A DNA stretch of 64,000 nucleotides from an uncultured Lachnospiraceae bacterium (GCA_902762905.1 CACWQE010000004.1:1-64000); one strand, 5' to 3'; numbered from the stretch's first letter, positions 36,339 to 46,832 are shown. The notes: generated from the sequence alone by a model not told the origin. Numbers and translations: made by a program.

Positions 36339-38663
36339 TTATTTCTGGCTTGCTGCCATCAGATAGATCAATGGTGAATTCCAGTAAATCGTAACCTCAT
36401 TTGTGGAATAGCTCTGTGCATTATCCACATAACATTTTGCCGGAGCTGTATTTAAGAATACTGCCTTAGCATATGGGTCATCCATATTATTGTCCGGCCC
36501 GCCTACTAACATACCCGGCATACATTTTTCCAATACTTCAGACGGTCTGTGATGTGGATGCTCCGGTGATAAAGTACCACATCCGGTCACAAAACAATAT
36601 CCCGTTGGATTCATACCCATCAGATAATTCAAATGCTGTTTTGCATAAGTCGCATACTCTTCCTTCGGACTGATATCATTTGCCAGCAAGAGCAGCATAC
36701 CGGTATTGGCAATTCCCATATTAGAACCCCATTCATACTTCCGGTCCTTGTTGATCATATATCCATTCTTCTGGCTTGTGGCAACCGCCTCATCTGCCGC
36801 AGCGATCAATGCATTCTGAATATCCCGTGTCAGATTACTGCTATCGGTCTTTAACTTGTCCGTTGTCAATGCTGCATATGCACCATATGTGCCAACACTC
36901 GCCCAGCCAAGTCCGGTCATATTCGCAGTATCGGATGTATACTCACCCATTGCACTCTTATATGTATCCTCACCTGTTGTCTTGTATAATTCTGCTGCAG
37001 CCCAGAACATTTCATCTGTGCTTCTTCCATCCGGGTATTCTCCCGTTACGATGTCTTCTGGATTCTTAAACCCTGCTGCATCTTTGTTCTTTTCCAGATA
37101 AGTCCATGCTTTCTTCGCTGCGTCTAAACAGGTCTTCGCATATGCTTTATCACTGCTGTCTCCATATTCAGTATAGATACGGCTTGCTAATGCCATCACT
37201 GCCGCAAAATCACCCGTTGCCGTATTAGAGATCGGGGAAAGAATCAACTCATCCGTCTCATCCTGTGGCATTACAGTCTCAGGGAATACTTTACAGGTTA
37301 CTTTATGATAGACACCACCACTGCTATCCTGCATTTTAAGCAGCCAGTCTAACTCATATCTTGCCTCGTCAATCAGATCATTTACCCCATTGCCGCTTTC
37401 CGGAATGTCATAATTATCTGCATCTTTTGCATGAATCTTACCACCCTGCTTCTCAAAGGCAAGTAACAGATCCGCTACCGTCTTGGCACCGGATACCACA
37501 TAACGTCCATAGTCACCGGCATCATGCCAGCCACCGCTTACATCCACTTTCTGGCTGGTTCCGTATACGGTCGCCTGTGTATTGTGACATACCGGATGTG
37601 CAAAATCTCCTGCCTTATCACTTGTAAGCTCCATTCCACATCTTTGCAGATACAGCATTTTCACGATACTCTTAAAGGTGTCATCATAAATGTTGTCACC
37701 AATCGCAAAAGGATAGGACTCCTCACCCTTTCCCGTTACGATCTTATAAGTTCCTTTTTCCTTCACATCCGTGAAGTCACCATTATTATTCCACTCATTT
37801 GCCGTCACATTAATCTTACGTTCGCTGATCTTACCATCATATACAGACTGGTTCGTATCTACATTTACTACCTGAAATGTCGTGTCATCCTCATCCAGAT
37901 CCGAGAAGATCACCGTCTTCTTATCCCCTGTAGTATATCCTAACTGGTTGACTTTCACTTTCGGCACTTCTACTTCCTCTGTATCCGCTGCCATCTGACT
38001 GTCATCCTTTACCGCAAGAGACAAGTTATCCAGATAAATAGAATGTTCTCCTAAAGAACTTCCATCCATTCCCGCATCTTTCATAGACTGCAATAATCCT
38101 AAGTTAAAACAAAGTCTTGGAGCCGGATCAGTTGCCTCTTCCATCGTAAATTCTGACTCTACATGCTGCACATCCGGGCCTACGCTTACCGTCTCGGTTG
38201 CATATGCATGATAATCGCCACCATTGACCTGTACACGCCATGCAATGTCACGCTCTACCGTACTATGCACATCAAAGGAAAATGTATATACACCACCTTC
38301 CCGCATCTCGAATCCATCATAGTATACCTGCACACCATGTTCCACACTACCTGTCTTGGCAATATCGATCTGCAATTCTCCGTCATCATTGACATCCATT
38401 GTCATCTGACCACCGTTGGTATAGCTTGCAAAGTTTCCTACCCCATTTGAAAAATCTCCATTACGGATCATATTGCCATCTGTACTGACAATCTCCTGTG
38501 TTGTCTCTTCTTCCGTAGTAACATCCTCCTTTGCTTCCTCCGTGGTCTCTGCCTCTGTTGTAACCTCTGTGGTACTCTCTTCCTTCTTACTGCCACATCC
38601 GGCAACGCTGCAGGTCATTGCTGCCACTAACAGCAGTGCCGCTCCCCGTTTCCATCTTGTCAT
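36339..38663 (-). CDS. Lipid-anchored GH9 cellulase with CBM4/9-like domain
   Basis: A protein of 774 residues. The lipobox VAGC (Cys 23) is followed by a Thr/Glu-rich linker. A CBM4/9-type domain lies at about 65-225 ([13 protein letters not shown]), an Ig-like cellulase N-domain at about 232-325 ([19 protein letters not shown]) and the GH9 catalytic domain at about 330-774. Active-site elements include [19 protein letters not shown] and the C-terminal acid glutamate in [14 protein letters not shown]. It should act on beta-glucans or cello-oligosaccharides while fixed to the cell surface. A symmetric operator-like site lies upstream. Confidence 0.93.
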   Translation of the reverse strand: MTRWKRGAALLLVAAMTCSVAGCGSKKEESTTEVTTEAETTEEAKEDVTTEEETTQEIVSTDGNMIRNGDFSNGVGNFASYTNGGQMTMDVNDDGELQIDIAKTGSVEHGVQVYYDGFEMREGGVYTFSFDVHSTVERDIAWRVQVNGGDYHAYATETVSVGPDVQHVESEFTMEEATDPAPRLCFNLGLLQSMKDAGMDGSSLGEHSIYLDNLSLAVKDDSQMAADTEEVEVPKVKVNQLGYTTGDKKTVIFSDLDEDDTTFQVVNVDTNQSVYDGKISERKINVTANEWNNNGDFTDVKEKGTYKIVTGKGEESYPFAIGDNIYDDTFKSIVKMLYLQRCGMELTSDKAGDFAHPVCHNTQATVYGTSQKVDVSGGWHDAGDYGRYVVSGAKTVADLLLAFEKQGGKIHAKDADNYDIPESGNGVNDLIDEARYELDWLLKMQDSSGGVYHKVTCKVFPETVMPQDETDELILSPISNTATGDFAAVMALASRIYTEYGDSSDKAYAKTCLDAAKKAWTYLEKNKDAAGFKNPEDIVTGEYPDGRSTDEMFWAAAELYKTTGEDTYKSAMGEYTSDTANMTGLGWASVGTYGAYAALTTDKLKTDSSNLTRDIQNALIAAADEAVATSQKNGYMINKDRKYEWGSNMGIANTGMLLLLANDISPKEEYATYAKQHLNYLMGMNPTGYCFVTGCGTLSPEHPHHRPSEVLEKCMPGMLVGGPDNNMDDPYAKAVFLNTAPAKCYVDNAQSYSTNEVTIYWNSPLIYLMAASQK

Positions 38664-38694
38664 AGTTTCTTCCTCCTCTTATTATTCAAGCAGT

Positions 38695-38719
38695 TGCAAA
38701 AGTTCTAACTTCTTTTGCA
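38695..38719. promoter_or_regulatory. Operator-like dyad upstream of GH9 gene
   Basis: TGCAAAAG and CTTTTGCA (8 bp, perfect) with a 9-base centre lie 32-56 bases before the GH9 start. Size and symmetry fit a repressor site; the protein that binds is unknown. Confidence 0.4.
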
Positions 38720-38776
38720 TAGCCTGTTACATACCTTCTTATCCAACCATACTGTATCGTCTTTCTTTGAAGCTTC

Positions 38777-39481
38777 TTACTGTTCCTGCATAATTGCCAC
38801 AGTTGCAGAAGTCCCCAAGCGGTCTGCTCCTGCTTTGATCATTGCCTTGGCCGTTGCAAGATTCCGGATTCCACCGGATGCTTTCACCCGGACTCTCTTG
38901 TATGTCTTGCCCGTCTCTTTCTCTAATGCATCTGTCTTCTCATCTACCGTCTTACGCATCAATGCTACATCTTCTACTGTCGCCCCGCCGGTACTGAATC
39001 CCGTGGATGTCTTTACGAAATCTGCCCCTGCAACTACAGCTGCTTCGCAGGCACGAATCTTCTCTTCTTCCGTCAGCAGGCATGTCTCAATGATAACTTT
39101 CAGAATAACCTCTTTTCCCATTGTATTATGCCGGCATACTTCCTTTACCTGTTCAATATCCTCCTGTACATACCGCCAGTCCGCATCCTTGACTGCTCCG
39201 ACATTGATCACCATATCAATCTCCGTTGCACCACTTTCAATCGCTGCTAACGTCTCAAACTTCTTACCTCTTGTACTCATGGCTCCGAGAGGGAATCCCA
39301 CTACCGTACAGACTGCAATGTCTGTTCCCTCTAAATAGTCTGCCACCTGTTTGGTGCGGCAGCTGTTCACGCATACCGATGCAAAGTTATATTCTTTCGC
39401 TTCTTTGCAGATAGCTTCCACTTCTTCTTCCGTTGCATCTGCTTTCAAGATCGTATGATCAAAATACTTACTGAATTCCAT
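38777..39481 (-). CDS. deoC: Deoxyribose-phosphate aldolase
   Basis: A protein of 234 residues. Start at ATG 39481 ([13 protein letters not shown]) with AGGAGG upstream; the open frame extends to 39607 but lies within rnhA. Conserved parts: [34 protein letters not shown], the Schiff-base lysine in [10 protein letters not shown] and [10 protein letters not shown]. Cleaves 2-deoxyribose 5-phosphate to acetaldehyde and glyceraldehyde 3-phosphate in nucleoside breakdown. Downstream of rnhA by 10 bases. Confidence 0.96.
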   Translation of the reverse strand: MEFSKYFDHTILKADATEEEVEAICKEAKEYNFASVCVNSCRTKQVADYLEGTDIAVCTVVGFPLGAMSTRGKKFETLAAIESGATEIDMVINVGAVKDADWRYVQEDIEQVKEVCRHNTMGKEVILKVIIETCLLTEEEKIRACEAAVVAGADFVKTSTGFSTGGATVEDVALMRKTVDEKTDALEKETGKTYKRVRVKASGGIRNLATAKAMIKAGADRLGTSATVAIMQEQ

Positions 39482-39491
39482 ATCTATCCTC

Positions 39492-40175
39492 CTATAATCC
39501 CAGTGCCGCCTTGGCAAGCTGGTCTGCCATTTCATTATACTTGACTCCAGTGTGTGCCGCAACCTTTGAAAAAGAAATATCAATCTTTTCACGCTTCTTT
39601 GCCACAAATTCTTTATAGCGCTGTGTTCCTATCTTATTCGCTTTCCAGATGCCATTTGCCCATTTTTCAATTCCCTCATAATCATAATAGATTGTGATAG
39701 ACGAATAACCATGCTCCACTGCCCACTGGATTGCATGCTCACTTCCTAAAATCTCCCCGGCCACATTACGCATAGAAACATAATCTTCCTCATTCCCGCT
39801 GCCATTCAATGTCACTGTATCTTCTGCAAGCACCAAAACGCACCCATACGCATATTGCCGCATACTATGCTCATAACTTCCATCCACATAGGCGACTAAA
39901 TGCGTATCGGTGCTGATTGGTTCCTCACATGTATTGTCTTGTATCTTTCCTTCTTTATTGCAATCATTTGCAACTATTTGCGAACTATTATTCTTTGTAA
40001 CAGAGGATGCGATTCCCTCTCCATACTTTACAACAAATTCTTCCGCTTCCTGTACGGTTGCAAACCCTTTATAGACTGCACCTGAGAATCCATCCACCTG
40101 TGTCTTGCAATCATTCCAGGTCAGATAGATTCCCGGTGTCTTTCCTTTTGCTACTGCATAATATTTCTTTGCCAT
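39492..40175 (-). CDS. rnhA: Ribonuclease H1 with N-terminal hybrid-binding domain
   Basis: A protein of 227 residues. Residues 1-55 are the RNase H1 N-terminal (viroplasmin-type) hybrid-binding domain ([32 protein letters not shown]). Residues about 88-227 are RNase HI with the acidic catalytic residues in [31 protein letters not shown] and the end [12 protein letters not shown]. It removes RNA from RNA-DNA hybrids. GGAGAATC precedes the ATG. Confidence 0.95.
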   Translation of the reverse strand: MAKKYYAVAKGKTPGIYLTWNDCKTQVDGFSGAVYKGFATVQEAEEFVVKYGEGIASSVTKNNSSQIVANDCNKEGKIQDNTCEEPISTDTHLVAYVDGSYEHSMRQYAYGCVLVLAEDTVTLNGSGNEEDYVSMRNVAGEILGSEHAIQWAVEHGYSSITIYYDYEGIEKWANGIWKANKIGTQRYKEFVAKKREKIDISFSKVAAHTGVKYNEMADQLAKAALGL

Positions 40176-40256
40176 ATTGATTCTCCGATTCTATTCTTGC
40201 TATACACCTAAATGTAGAATACTTTGTTTTCCATATGGCGTCAAGTGAAATCAACC

Positions 40257-40364
40257 TTATGCCAGCATTTCAATCAATGTCGGTAATTCCGACATATTCC
40301 AGATCACATAATCTGCTCCTGCCTTTTTCTTACTCTTCGTTACTGCACATATCGTCATCAACAT
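40257..40364 (-). pseudogene. C-terminal remnant of a HAD-family phosphatase
   Basis: The 35-residue frame contains TKSKKKAGADYVIWNMSELP and TLIEML, the end of HAD-type phosphoglycolate phosphatases, where AGADYVI is followed by a short final helix. The rest of the gene is absent and stops lie just upstream. The remaining 40176-40400 sequence shows nothing else. Confidence 0.5.
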
Positions 40365-40400
40365 TTAAATCATCTTAAGATACTTTCTGAACAATTCTTT

Positions 40401-41549
40401 TTATATATAATTCATACAAAACCTCACAAAATATTCCGCACCATATGGCATAGCTTTCTCACTCAGCTGAAAGGTACTGCTGTGATGAGGAGAATGATGA
40501 ACACCATCATTTCCGCCCAAAAGAACAAATACTCCCGGAATAGATTTTTGATATTTTGAAAAATCTTCACCAATCATTTGAACCGGTAACTTCTGTAATC
40601 CATCTGGTCCTACAATCTCTTTCATAATCTCCTTCGCATATTGGGATATATCCTGTTGATTATCTACCAGTAATGTTCCCCTCTCATACTTCCATTTATA
40701 AGATGCCCGGTATGCTTGACAGATTCCTCTCACCATATCTTCTATCCGACCTGGAAGACTTTCACGAACCGACTCCTCTGTACTCCGAACCGTCCCCTGG
40801 AGCATCGCCGCATCCGGAATAACATTGGCACAATCTCCCGATTGAAAACTACAGATACTAATCACAAGTGGTTTTGTCGGAATGTTTTCCCGAGACACTA
40901 AGGTCTGCATACCATTTACAATCTGTGCACCCACTATAATCGGATCCACTACCGACTGTGGATTTGCACCATGTCCTCCTTTTCCAACAACTGTAAGATC
41001 AAACGTGTCTGCAGCAGCCATCAACACCCCCGGCTGTACACACACCTTTCCTACCGGCAGATCATTCCAGATATGTAAGCCGGTAATTGCCGACAACTGT
41101 TGCACTTCCGACAATTGCATCATATGTGCTGCACCAGACTCCGCAATCCATTCCTCTGCTGGTTGAAACATCAGCAACACATTACATGGCAACTGTCTTT
41201 GAAGATTCTTTAGCCTTTTTGCTGCACCTAACAGCATTGCAATATGAAAATCATGTCCACACGCATGCATAACCCCCTCCCGGCGAGATGCATAATCCAA
41301 CCCCGTTTGTTCCTGCACCGGCAAAGCGTCTATATCTGCACGCAATCCCACTGTATGTGTCTTATCTGCCCCTTCAATCAATGCCAATATACCTGTACCG
41401 CAAACCCGATAACCATTCACCCCCATCTGATCTAATTCCTGCAGAATCAATTCGGATGTATGCTGTTCTTTCCAACTCAATTCCGGGTACTCATGCAGCT
41501 GTCTACGTACATCAACCATATACTTCCTAATATCTTTGGTTATATACAT
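40401..41549 (-). CDS. M20-family amidohydrolase / N-acyl amino acid deacylase
   Basis: A protein of 382 residues with the M20D layout of hippurate hydrolases and N-acetyl-diaminopimelate deacetylases: ELSWKEQHTSE, metal ligands in GLRADIDALP and MHACGHDFH, FQPAEE and HHSPHHSSTFQL near the end. It removes an acyl group from an amino acid or amine. It is last in the operon that starts at the 46626 amidohydrolase and follows the flavin oxidase by 13 bases. The substrate is unknown; an acylated amine would fit its neighbours. Confidence 0.88.
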   Translation of the reverse strand: MYITKDIRKYMVDVRRQLHEYPELSWKEQHTSELILQELDQMGVNGYRVCGTGILALIEGADKTHTVGLRADIDALPVQEQTGLDYASRREGVMHACGHDFHIAMLLGAAKRLKNLQRQLPCNVLLMFQPAEEWIAESGAAHMMQLSEVQQLSAITGLHIWNDLPVGKVCVQPGVLMAAADTFDLTVVGKGGHGANPQSVVDPIIVGAQIVNGMQTLVSRENIPTKPLVISICSFQSGDCANVIPDAAMLQGTVRSTEESVRESLPGRIEDMVRGICQAYRASYKWKYERGTLLVDNQQDISQYAKEIMKEIVGPDGLQKLPVQMIGEDFSKYQKSIPGVFVLLGGNDGVHHSPHHSSTFQLSEKAMPYGAEYFVRFCMNYI

Positions 41550-41562
41550 ATTGTTCCATCCT

Positions 41563-42762
41563 TTACCATACTACAGCCATTTGTTCACTATTCACGTTAT
41601 AACGATTCCGATCCGTCCTCGTAAAGACATCCATCTCCTTTTCAAATCGGTCATACTTGAGATTACTGATATCACACCCAACTTTTTTCTCTGCAATCAC
41701 TTCACTTAATACTTTTCCTGTTGGAGCAGACACACCAAAGCCATGACCGCTAAATCCGGTTGCAACATATAATCCCGGAATCGGATCAATCTTGCCGATT
41801 ACCATTGAATCATCCGGAGAAATGGCCATCCAGCCGCCCCAGGAACGAACAATTTTTGCTTTGGCAAGACAAGGAAACAAATCCACCAAACCCTTTGCAA
41901 GCGATGCCAGTCTGCCAACTGACTGATAATTCTGAAGATAACGGTTTCGATCCGGATAACTGCAATACCCGTCAGAAGCGCCAAATACAAAAGTTCCTTC
42001 TCTTGTCTGCTGACCATAATAGGAACCCACAAAAATTTCATCTAATATCGGAGGCAACTTCTCTGTTACAAAAATTTCTTCATAGAAAGAATATAATGGA
42101 ATATCAATTCCAACTGTATCCAAAATCTTTCGACTATAATAATTAGCTGCCACCAATATCTTAGGAGCTTCATACCGATTTCCGTCTGTTGTAACAACTG
42201 CATAGGCCTTCCCTTGTTTCAATTCGATCCGTTCTACCTCCTGCCCCGGATAGAATACAGCCCCCAGTCGTAGTGCAGCTGCATAAAAGCCCAGTGTAAC
42301 CCGCAGTGGATTTGCCCGCGCTTCTTCCTCACATCGAATTGCTGCATAGATCCGATCGGAGAATTCCGGCACACGCTCACGCAACTGTTTTCCTGACATA
42401 TTTTCAAAATGCAGTCCTTCCTTTGTGGCAAATTCTTCAAACTTTAAAGTCATCTGCAGATCATCCTCATCCATAATAATGCGATATCCACCTGTCTGCT
42501 CATATGCCATGTCAATTCCCGTCATTTCTGCCACCTGCGGCCATACTTCTCTTGCGCCATATGCTCCTAACGACAATTCACCTATTCCTCTTCTGGTCAA
42601 CTTATTCATTGCGCCGTTTCTGACAGATGCAAAGTCTGACAATTGTCCACGCTCCAATACAATGACCTTCAATCCCTCTTTTGCTAAATAAAACGCCGTG
42701 GAATTACCAATACATCCACTTCCGACAATAATTACATCAGCTTGATCCACAAATCCGCTCAT
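41563..42762 (-). CDS. DAO-type FAD oxidoreductase, HcnC-like subunit (cluster 1)
   Basis: A protein of 399 residues, ATG 42762 with AAGGAGG. FAD-binding start VIIVGSGCIGNSTAFYLAKE, and the DAO-family end ATGFSGHGFGVSAPTGKVL. It resembles the catalytic subunit of hydrogen-cyanide synthase, opine oxidases and dye-linked L-proline/D-amino-acid dehydrogenases, which oxidise a C-N bond to imine or aldehyde. Order with the next three genes is the order of such complexes. Paralogue at 58380-59516. Confidence 0.85.
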   Translation of the reverse strand: MSGFVDQADVIIVGSGCIGNSTAFYLAKEGLKVIVLERGQLSDFASVRNGAMNKLTRRGIGELSLGAYGAREVWPQVAEMTGIDMAYEQTGGYRIIMDEDDLQMTLKFEEFATKEGLHFENMSGKQLRERVPEFSDRIYAAIRCEEEARANPLRVTLGFYAAALRLGAVFYPGQEVERIELKQGKAYAVVTTDGNRYEAPKILVAANYYSRKILDTVGIDIPLYSFYEEIFVTEKLPPILDEIFVGSYYGQQTREGTFVFGASDGYCSYPDRNRYLQNYQSVGRLASLAKGLVDLFPCLAKAKIVRSWGGWMAISPDDSMVIGKIDPIPGLYVATGFSGHGFGVSAPTGKVLSEVIAEKKVGCDISNLKYDRFEKEMDVFTRTDRNRYNVNSEQMAVVW

Positions 42763-42775
42763 AACATCCTCCTTT

Positions 42776-43096
42776 CTAACGATCCGACCGACTGGCATCC
42801 TCTAACGTGATCGGCCGCATTGGTGCTCTTGCTGTACACTCTTCTACCTGATCAAACGGTATATGCAGTTCGTTTGCCAGAATATTCTTTATATTCCGGC
42901 TACAGCTTAATCCCTGGCACAAACCCATTCCCGGTCTAAGAAAACGTTTAATTTCATTCATTGTATACATACCATCATGAATTGCCTGACGGATTTCTCC
43001 CTTTGTGATTTCTTCACAACGACATATAATTACATCATCATCCGCCATCGGAATAAATTCTGTTTGTACTCTTTCCCGTTTTAAATACAAAGCCAT
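42776..43096 (-). CDS. BFD-type (2Fe-2S) subunit (cluster 1)
   Basis: A protein of 106 residues. Four cysteines in IICRCEEITKGEIRQAI and GMGLCQGLSCSRNI form a bacterioferritin-associated-ferredoxin-like (2Fe-2S) site, as in the gamma subunit of dye-linked proline dehydrogenase. It should pass electrons between the two flavoproteins. ATG 43096 is chosen because AAGGAGG lies upstream; a longer start has none. Confidence 0.85.
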   Translation of the reverse strand: MALYLKRERVQTEFIPMADDDVIICRCEEITKGEIRQAIHDGMYTMNEIKRFLRPGMGLCQGLSCSRNIKNILANELHIPFDQVEECTARAPMRPITLEDASRSDR

Positions 43097-43109
43097 CCCA
43101 TCATCCTCC

Positions 43110-44678
43110 TTATTCACATGCAAAAAATCTTACCTGATCGAGATATTCCTTTGGTACCTTTATCGTCAACAATGCTGTCTTATCAAATGCCGGTGAGGTC
43201 TTAACGGACACAACTTCTGCCTTGCAGACCTTCTGACCAGATCGATTCAATCCATCCCCTGCACTTCCTACTTCCGGATATGGCAGCAATTCATATGGCA
43301 TTGTAACAGTCCCTGACGTCTCATCATAATCTTCATCTATTAAAAAGATAGCCTGACCGGAACAAGACGCAACACACATGCCACAATTCTTGCAATCTGC
43401 CTCCGGATTCACAATTGGTAAAGCTGTGATTTGATCTCCAATACTAATACAGCCAAACTTACATGCATCCTGACACGGATTACACGGAATATTCTGTGTG
43501 CATTCAATTACCGGATGAACACCGTGGCAATGCGTTACACCCGGATATTGTGCTAATTCCATCTCTTCTAAATATCCTTTTTTCAATAGATTTTCAGATA
43601 TCCGGCATCCCTCTTCTGTCGTCTTAATATCTTTCCCTCGATTCGATACTGCAAACATTCCCTGCCTTAGTTCAGATAAAGAATGCCTGCATGTATCAAC
43701 TACCGTCTGAAATTTATCCGTGTCTATATAGCCTGCTCTGTAAGCCGCTGCGACTCCAGCAATTCGTCCATTGATCATTGCCGAACTCGCTTCCTCAATA
43801 CCCGCAACATCGCCTGCTGCAAATAAACCAGGGATTGTTGTTTCTCCATACTCATCTACAACCGGAACAAGTCCCCCTGCTTCTTTCATCTCTGCTCCTG
43901 CCATCCGAACAAGCTGGCTCATTGGATTCAGTCCAACTGCAACACAAATCACATCCACATCAAAATGTTTTTGCGACCCTTCTACCGGGTTCCACTTTGC
44001 ATCTACCTCTACTACATCCACACCTTCTACACAGCCATCTCCCACTGCTTTTTCAATTGTATGGGATAAATAAAACGGTACTCCCATTCGGGCTATTTTG
44101 GCCGCATGTACCCCATATCCACTAATCTTCGGAGATGCATCGACCACCGCAACCACTTCGCATCCAGCCTGCAACAACTGATAACTGACTACCAATCCAA
44201 CATTTCCAGATCCAACCATCAATATCCGCTGTCCTGGTTTTACCCCATGCAGATTCATCATTGTCTGAGCAGCCCCGGCACCTATTACCCCTGGCAGTGT
44301 CCATCCCTCAAATGGCAGGGTTCGTTCGGAAGCTCCGGTTGCTACAACAATATTGTTCGCATACACCGTCTGGATCTCTCCATCTGTAAATACACCAACT
44401 ACATTGTTCCGAAAAATACCAGTAACGGTTGCATTTAATTTAACGCAAACACCTGCCTCCTCCGCCTCCTTCAGCAATTTTTTCCCAATTTCAATACCTC
44501 TCACCTTTGCCTGATGCTCTTTCGACCCAAAAAATTTATGTATCTGCTTAAATAACTGCCCGCCCGGACGTGCATTTTCATCAAAAACAATGGTTCTCAT
44601 TCCCTGTCTGCTTCCCTCTATTGCAGCAGATAAACCCGCTGGTCCTGCACCTATTACTACCAAATCATAATACTTCAC
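43110..44678 (-). CDS. FAD/NAD oxidoreductase with ferredoxin domain, HcnB-like (cluster 1)
   Basis: A protein of 522 residues. FAD motif VVIGAGPAGLSAAIE, NAD motif MVGSGNVGLVVSYQLLQAG, and a C-terminal ferredoxin segment with cysteine groups CNPCQDACKFGC and CKNCGMCVASC. It likely transfers electrons from the substrate flavin to NAD or ferredoxin. Start: ATG 44684 is only one base from GGAGG, while GTG 44678 is seven bases away and lines up with the ATG of the paralogue at 61438, so GTG 44678 is preferred. Confidence 0.85.
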   Translation of the reverse strand: MKYYDLVVIGAGPAGLSAAIEGSRQGMRTIVFDENARPGGQLFKQIHKFFGSKEHQAKVRGIEIGKKLLKEAEEAGVCVKLNATVTGIFRNNVVGVFTDGEIQTVYANNIVVATGASERTLPFEGWTLPGVIGAGAAQTMMNLHGVKPGQRILMVGSGNVGLVVSYQLLQAGCEVVAVVDASPKISGYGVHAAKIARMGVPFYLSHTIEKAVGDGCVEGVDVVEVDAKWNPVEGSQKHFDVDVICVAVGLNPMSQLVRMAGAEMKEAGGLVPVVDEYGETTIPGLFAAGDVAGIEEASSAMINGRIAGVAAAYRAGYIDTDKFQTVVDTCRHSLSELRQGMFAVSNRGKDIKTTEEGCRISENLLKKGYLEEMELAQYPGVTHCHGVHPVIECTQNIPCNPCQDACKFGCISIGDQITALPIVNPEADCKNCGMCVASCSGQAIFLIDEDYDETSGTVTMPYELLPYPEVGSAGDGLNRSGQKVCKAEVVSVKTSPAFDKTALLTIKVPKEYLDQVRFFACE

Positions 44679-44680
44679 CT

Positions 44681-44998
44681 TCATTCCTCCTTTGCCTGCA
44701 ATCCATCCTGCGTACGGATCTGCATTCCTTCTTTTAACGGAGTAATACAAGTCCGGACATTTGGTTCTCCATCCACTACCATCACACAATCTGTACAACG
44801 GCCTATCGCACAATAAATTCCTCTTGGTTCATGTCGCTTTGCCGTATAACGATGAATCCGGATTCCTGCCGCCAATAATGATGCTGCGATCGGTTCTCCT
44901 TCAAACCCCTGCATTTCTTTTCCATTATAAAAAAATGTTACCTTTTTCCCTTTTTCATATTCACCCAATATAGGATGTTGTGCAATTCTTGTCTCCAT
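44681..44998 (-). CDS. (2Fe-2S)-binding small subunit, HcnA-like (cluster 1)
   Basis: A protein of 105 residues with the ferredoxin-like (2Fe-2S) cysteine pattern in YCAIGRCTDCVMVVDG and VRTCITPLKEGM. Conserved start HPILGEYEKGKKVTFFYNGK. ATG 44998 has AAAGGAGG; the stop overlaps the start region of the next gene. It is the electron-transfer subunit of the oxidase complex. Confidence 0.87.
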   Translation of the reverse strand: METRIAQHPILGEYEKGKKVTFFYNGKEMQGFEGEPIAASLLAAGIRIHRYTAKRHEPRGIYCAIGRCTDCVMVVDGEPNVRTCITPLKEGMQIRTQDGLQAKEE

Positions 44999-45045
44999 TT
45001 CATAGCCTCCTTTGTAACAACTCTGCTCTGATCTTATTCTTTCCT

Positions 45046-46626
45046 TTATAACACCCTCACCCCCTTCACATAACATTCTTCTACTTGTAACCGAAACAAC
45101 TCTTCCTCCGGGAGAAGAAAGGGATCTCCATTCAGGATTAGATAATCGGCATCTTTTCCCGCCTCTAAACTGCCATGTCTGTCATCCAAAAAAAGCTGCC
45201 GGGCACCATTTATCGTAAACATTTCAAGTGCCTTTTGACAGGAAATCCTCTGTGATGGATTATGCACCGGATAAATACTTTCCGGTCTTTTGCGCATTAC
45301 ACACAATCCCAGACAATTCCATATATTCGGTGGAATCGTAACCGGGTAGTCACTCCCTTGCGTACATATAATTCCTGCATTTATAAAATCCTTAACCGGA
45401 TATTCTTGTTCTACTCTCTCTTTTCCTAAATATGGCGTTTCAATTTGATAATAGTAGTCATCACTAACCAGATGCCAGTATGGATTCAATACCGCTATAA
45501 TCCCCATACGCCGCATTCGAATAATCTGCTCCGGCTTAACAACCTGCAAATGTGTAATACTATGTCGGGATTTGGTAATATCGACCTGCTCATTGACATA
45601 TTCCAATGCCTGCAATGCCATTTCTAATGCTCCATCCCCAACTGCATGCACATGTATCTGCAAATGCTCTCTTTCCACTGCCATAAATGCCTTTTTCAAT
45701 TCTTCTAATCTCCACAGACACTGTCCTGCATCTCCCGGTGTATCTGCATACGGTTCTGACAAATATGCCGTATGCCCTTCTATCACTCCATCTAAGAAAA
45801 ATTTCACTCCTATGATCTCAAAACACTCCGACCGGGTTTCCTTTTTCAAGCTTAAAATCTGTGCAACTACCTCCTCTATACAATCCCCATCAAACATTGG
45901 ATATGCCATACGAAAATATATATGTAATTTTCCCTCTTCCGCCAGTTCTTTGTATGCCTGTATTGCCGTCATATACTCCTTTCGTTCTGAAAGCATGGGT
46001 TCAAATGCATATGTGATTCCATACATAGTTGCAAGATCCTGATAATGCAGAATTGCCTTTTTATAATCTTCTACAGAATAAACCGGCAGAATTGATTCAA
46101 AATAATTTTTATCCAATTCATGAATCCACCCCGTTTCACTTTCAAACCCAGCCTGTTTTAATGCAATGGAATTTACCCAGTAAGAATGGCAGTCTTCCGA
46201 TTGCAGCACAATCGGAACCATCACATTATTCTGCTCACAAATGGCATCTAAAATATTTTTATCCGGCCCCTTATCTGGAAACACTCCATTTCGATATCCT
46301 TGTCCTGTGATCACGGTGGCATTCGGATGTTCTGTAATATAATGTATAATTTCCCGTTGATATTCTTTCACTGTTTCTCCCCCTGAAAGATTCACCCCGT
46401 ACAGCTTATCAATTGTACTCGATATATGGGCATGTCCCTCTGTACACCCTGGAAGAATCAGTCCTCTTACTTTACGGATCACTGCTCCCGGATCTGCTTT
46501 TCTTATTACATCCTGTTTCAAACCGATTGCTTGTATCACACCATCTTTACAATACATTGCCTCAGCAAATGGCATATTTGCATTCGCCGTGTAGATGTGA
46601 CCGGTCAATATCTGTTCACGCTCCAT
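45046..46626 (-). CDS. YtcJ-type metal-dependent amidohydrolase (first copy)
   Basis: A protein of 526 residues of the amidohydrolase superfamily. Metal-ligand motif EGHAHI (in GLILPGCTEGHAHIS), HVHAVGDGALEMALQAL, a TQGSDYPV aspartate and the final KDADYLILNGDP. ATG 46626 has AGAGGGG upstream. These enzymes hydrolyse amide or related bonds, mostly with unknown substrates. A promoter with a 19-base spacer precedes it. It is the first gene of the operon running to the M20 gene. The paralogue at 49391-51034 is next to PotABCD. Confidence 0.87.
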   Translation of the reverse strand: MEREQILTGHIYTANANMPFAEAMYCKDGVIQAIGLKQDVIRKADPGAVIRKVRGLILPGCTEGHAHISSTIDKLYGVNLSGGETVKEYQREIIHYITEHPNATVITGQGYRNGVFPDKGPDKNILDAICEQNNVMVPIVLQSEDCHSYWVNSIALKQAGFESETGWIHELDKNYFESILPVYSVEDYKKAILHYQDLATMYGITYAFEPMLSERKEYMTAIQAYKELAEEGKLHIYFRMAYPMFDGDCIEEVVAQILSLKKETRSECFEIIGVKFFLDGVIEGHTAYLSEPYADTPGDAGQCLWRLEELKKAFMAVEREHLQIHVHAVGDGALEMALQALEYVNEQVDITKSRHSITHLQVVKPEQIIRMRRMGIIAVLNPYWHLVSDDYYYQIETPYLGKERVEQEYPVKDFINAGIICTQGSDYPVTIPPNIWNCLGLCVMRKRPESIYPVHNPSQRISCQKALEMFTINGARQLFLDDRHGSLEAGKDADYLILNGDPFLLPEEELFRLQVEECYVKGVRVL

Positions 46627-46675
46627 ATCCTGCACCCCTCTTTCAAACGAATCTAAATCTCCTTGCTTCTCTTTT

Positions 46676-46706
46676 ATTTTAGAAAATATATTAATGTGTA
46701 GGTCAA
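46676..46706 (-). promoter_or_regulatory. 19-bp-spacer promoter of oxidase operon 1
   Basis: TTGACC (46701-46706) and TAAAAT (46676-46681) are 19 bases apart on the minus strand, the distance typical of promoters twisted open by MerR regulators. A MerR gene starts divergently 165 bases away. The -10 region TCTAAAATAA is repeated at 54358. Confidence 0.65.
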
Positions 46707-46759
46707 TAGAACAAAAAATAAAAAAGTGGAGTGCACTGTACTTTTCCATATTCGCATGT

Positions 46760-46765
46760 TATAAT
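46760..46765 (+). promoter_or_regulatory. Upstream promoter reading toward the MerR gene
   Basis: TATAAT with TG extension (ATGTTATAAT) but a poor -35. It lies before the terminator at 46779-46811, so its transcripts could be stopped before the gene. A dyad-like GGAGTGCACT is just upstream. Confidence 0.4.
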
Positions 46766-46778
46766 GTCTTCATATTTC

Positions 46779-46811
46779 AAAGAGGAAGTACTGATTGTAC
46801 TTCCTCTTTTT
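46779..46811 (+). terminator. Terminator or attenuator in the MerR leader
   Basis: Perfect 13-bp arms AAAGAGGAAGTAC and GTACTTCCTCTTT with a TGATT loop, then T5. It points toward the MerR gene and lies between its two possible promoters. Confidence 0.8.
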
Positions 46812-46832
46812 CATGGTGTACCATATACACGA

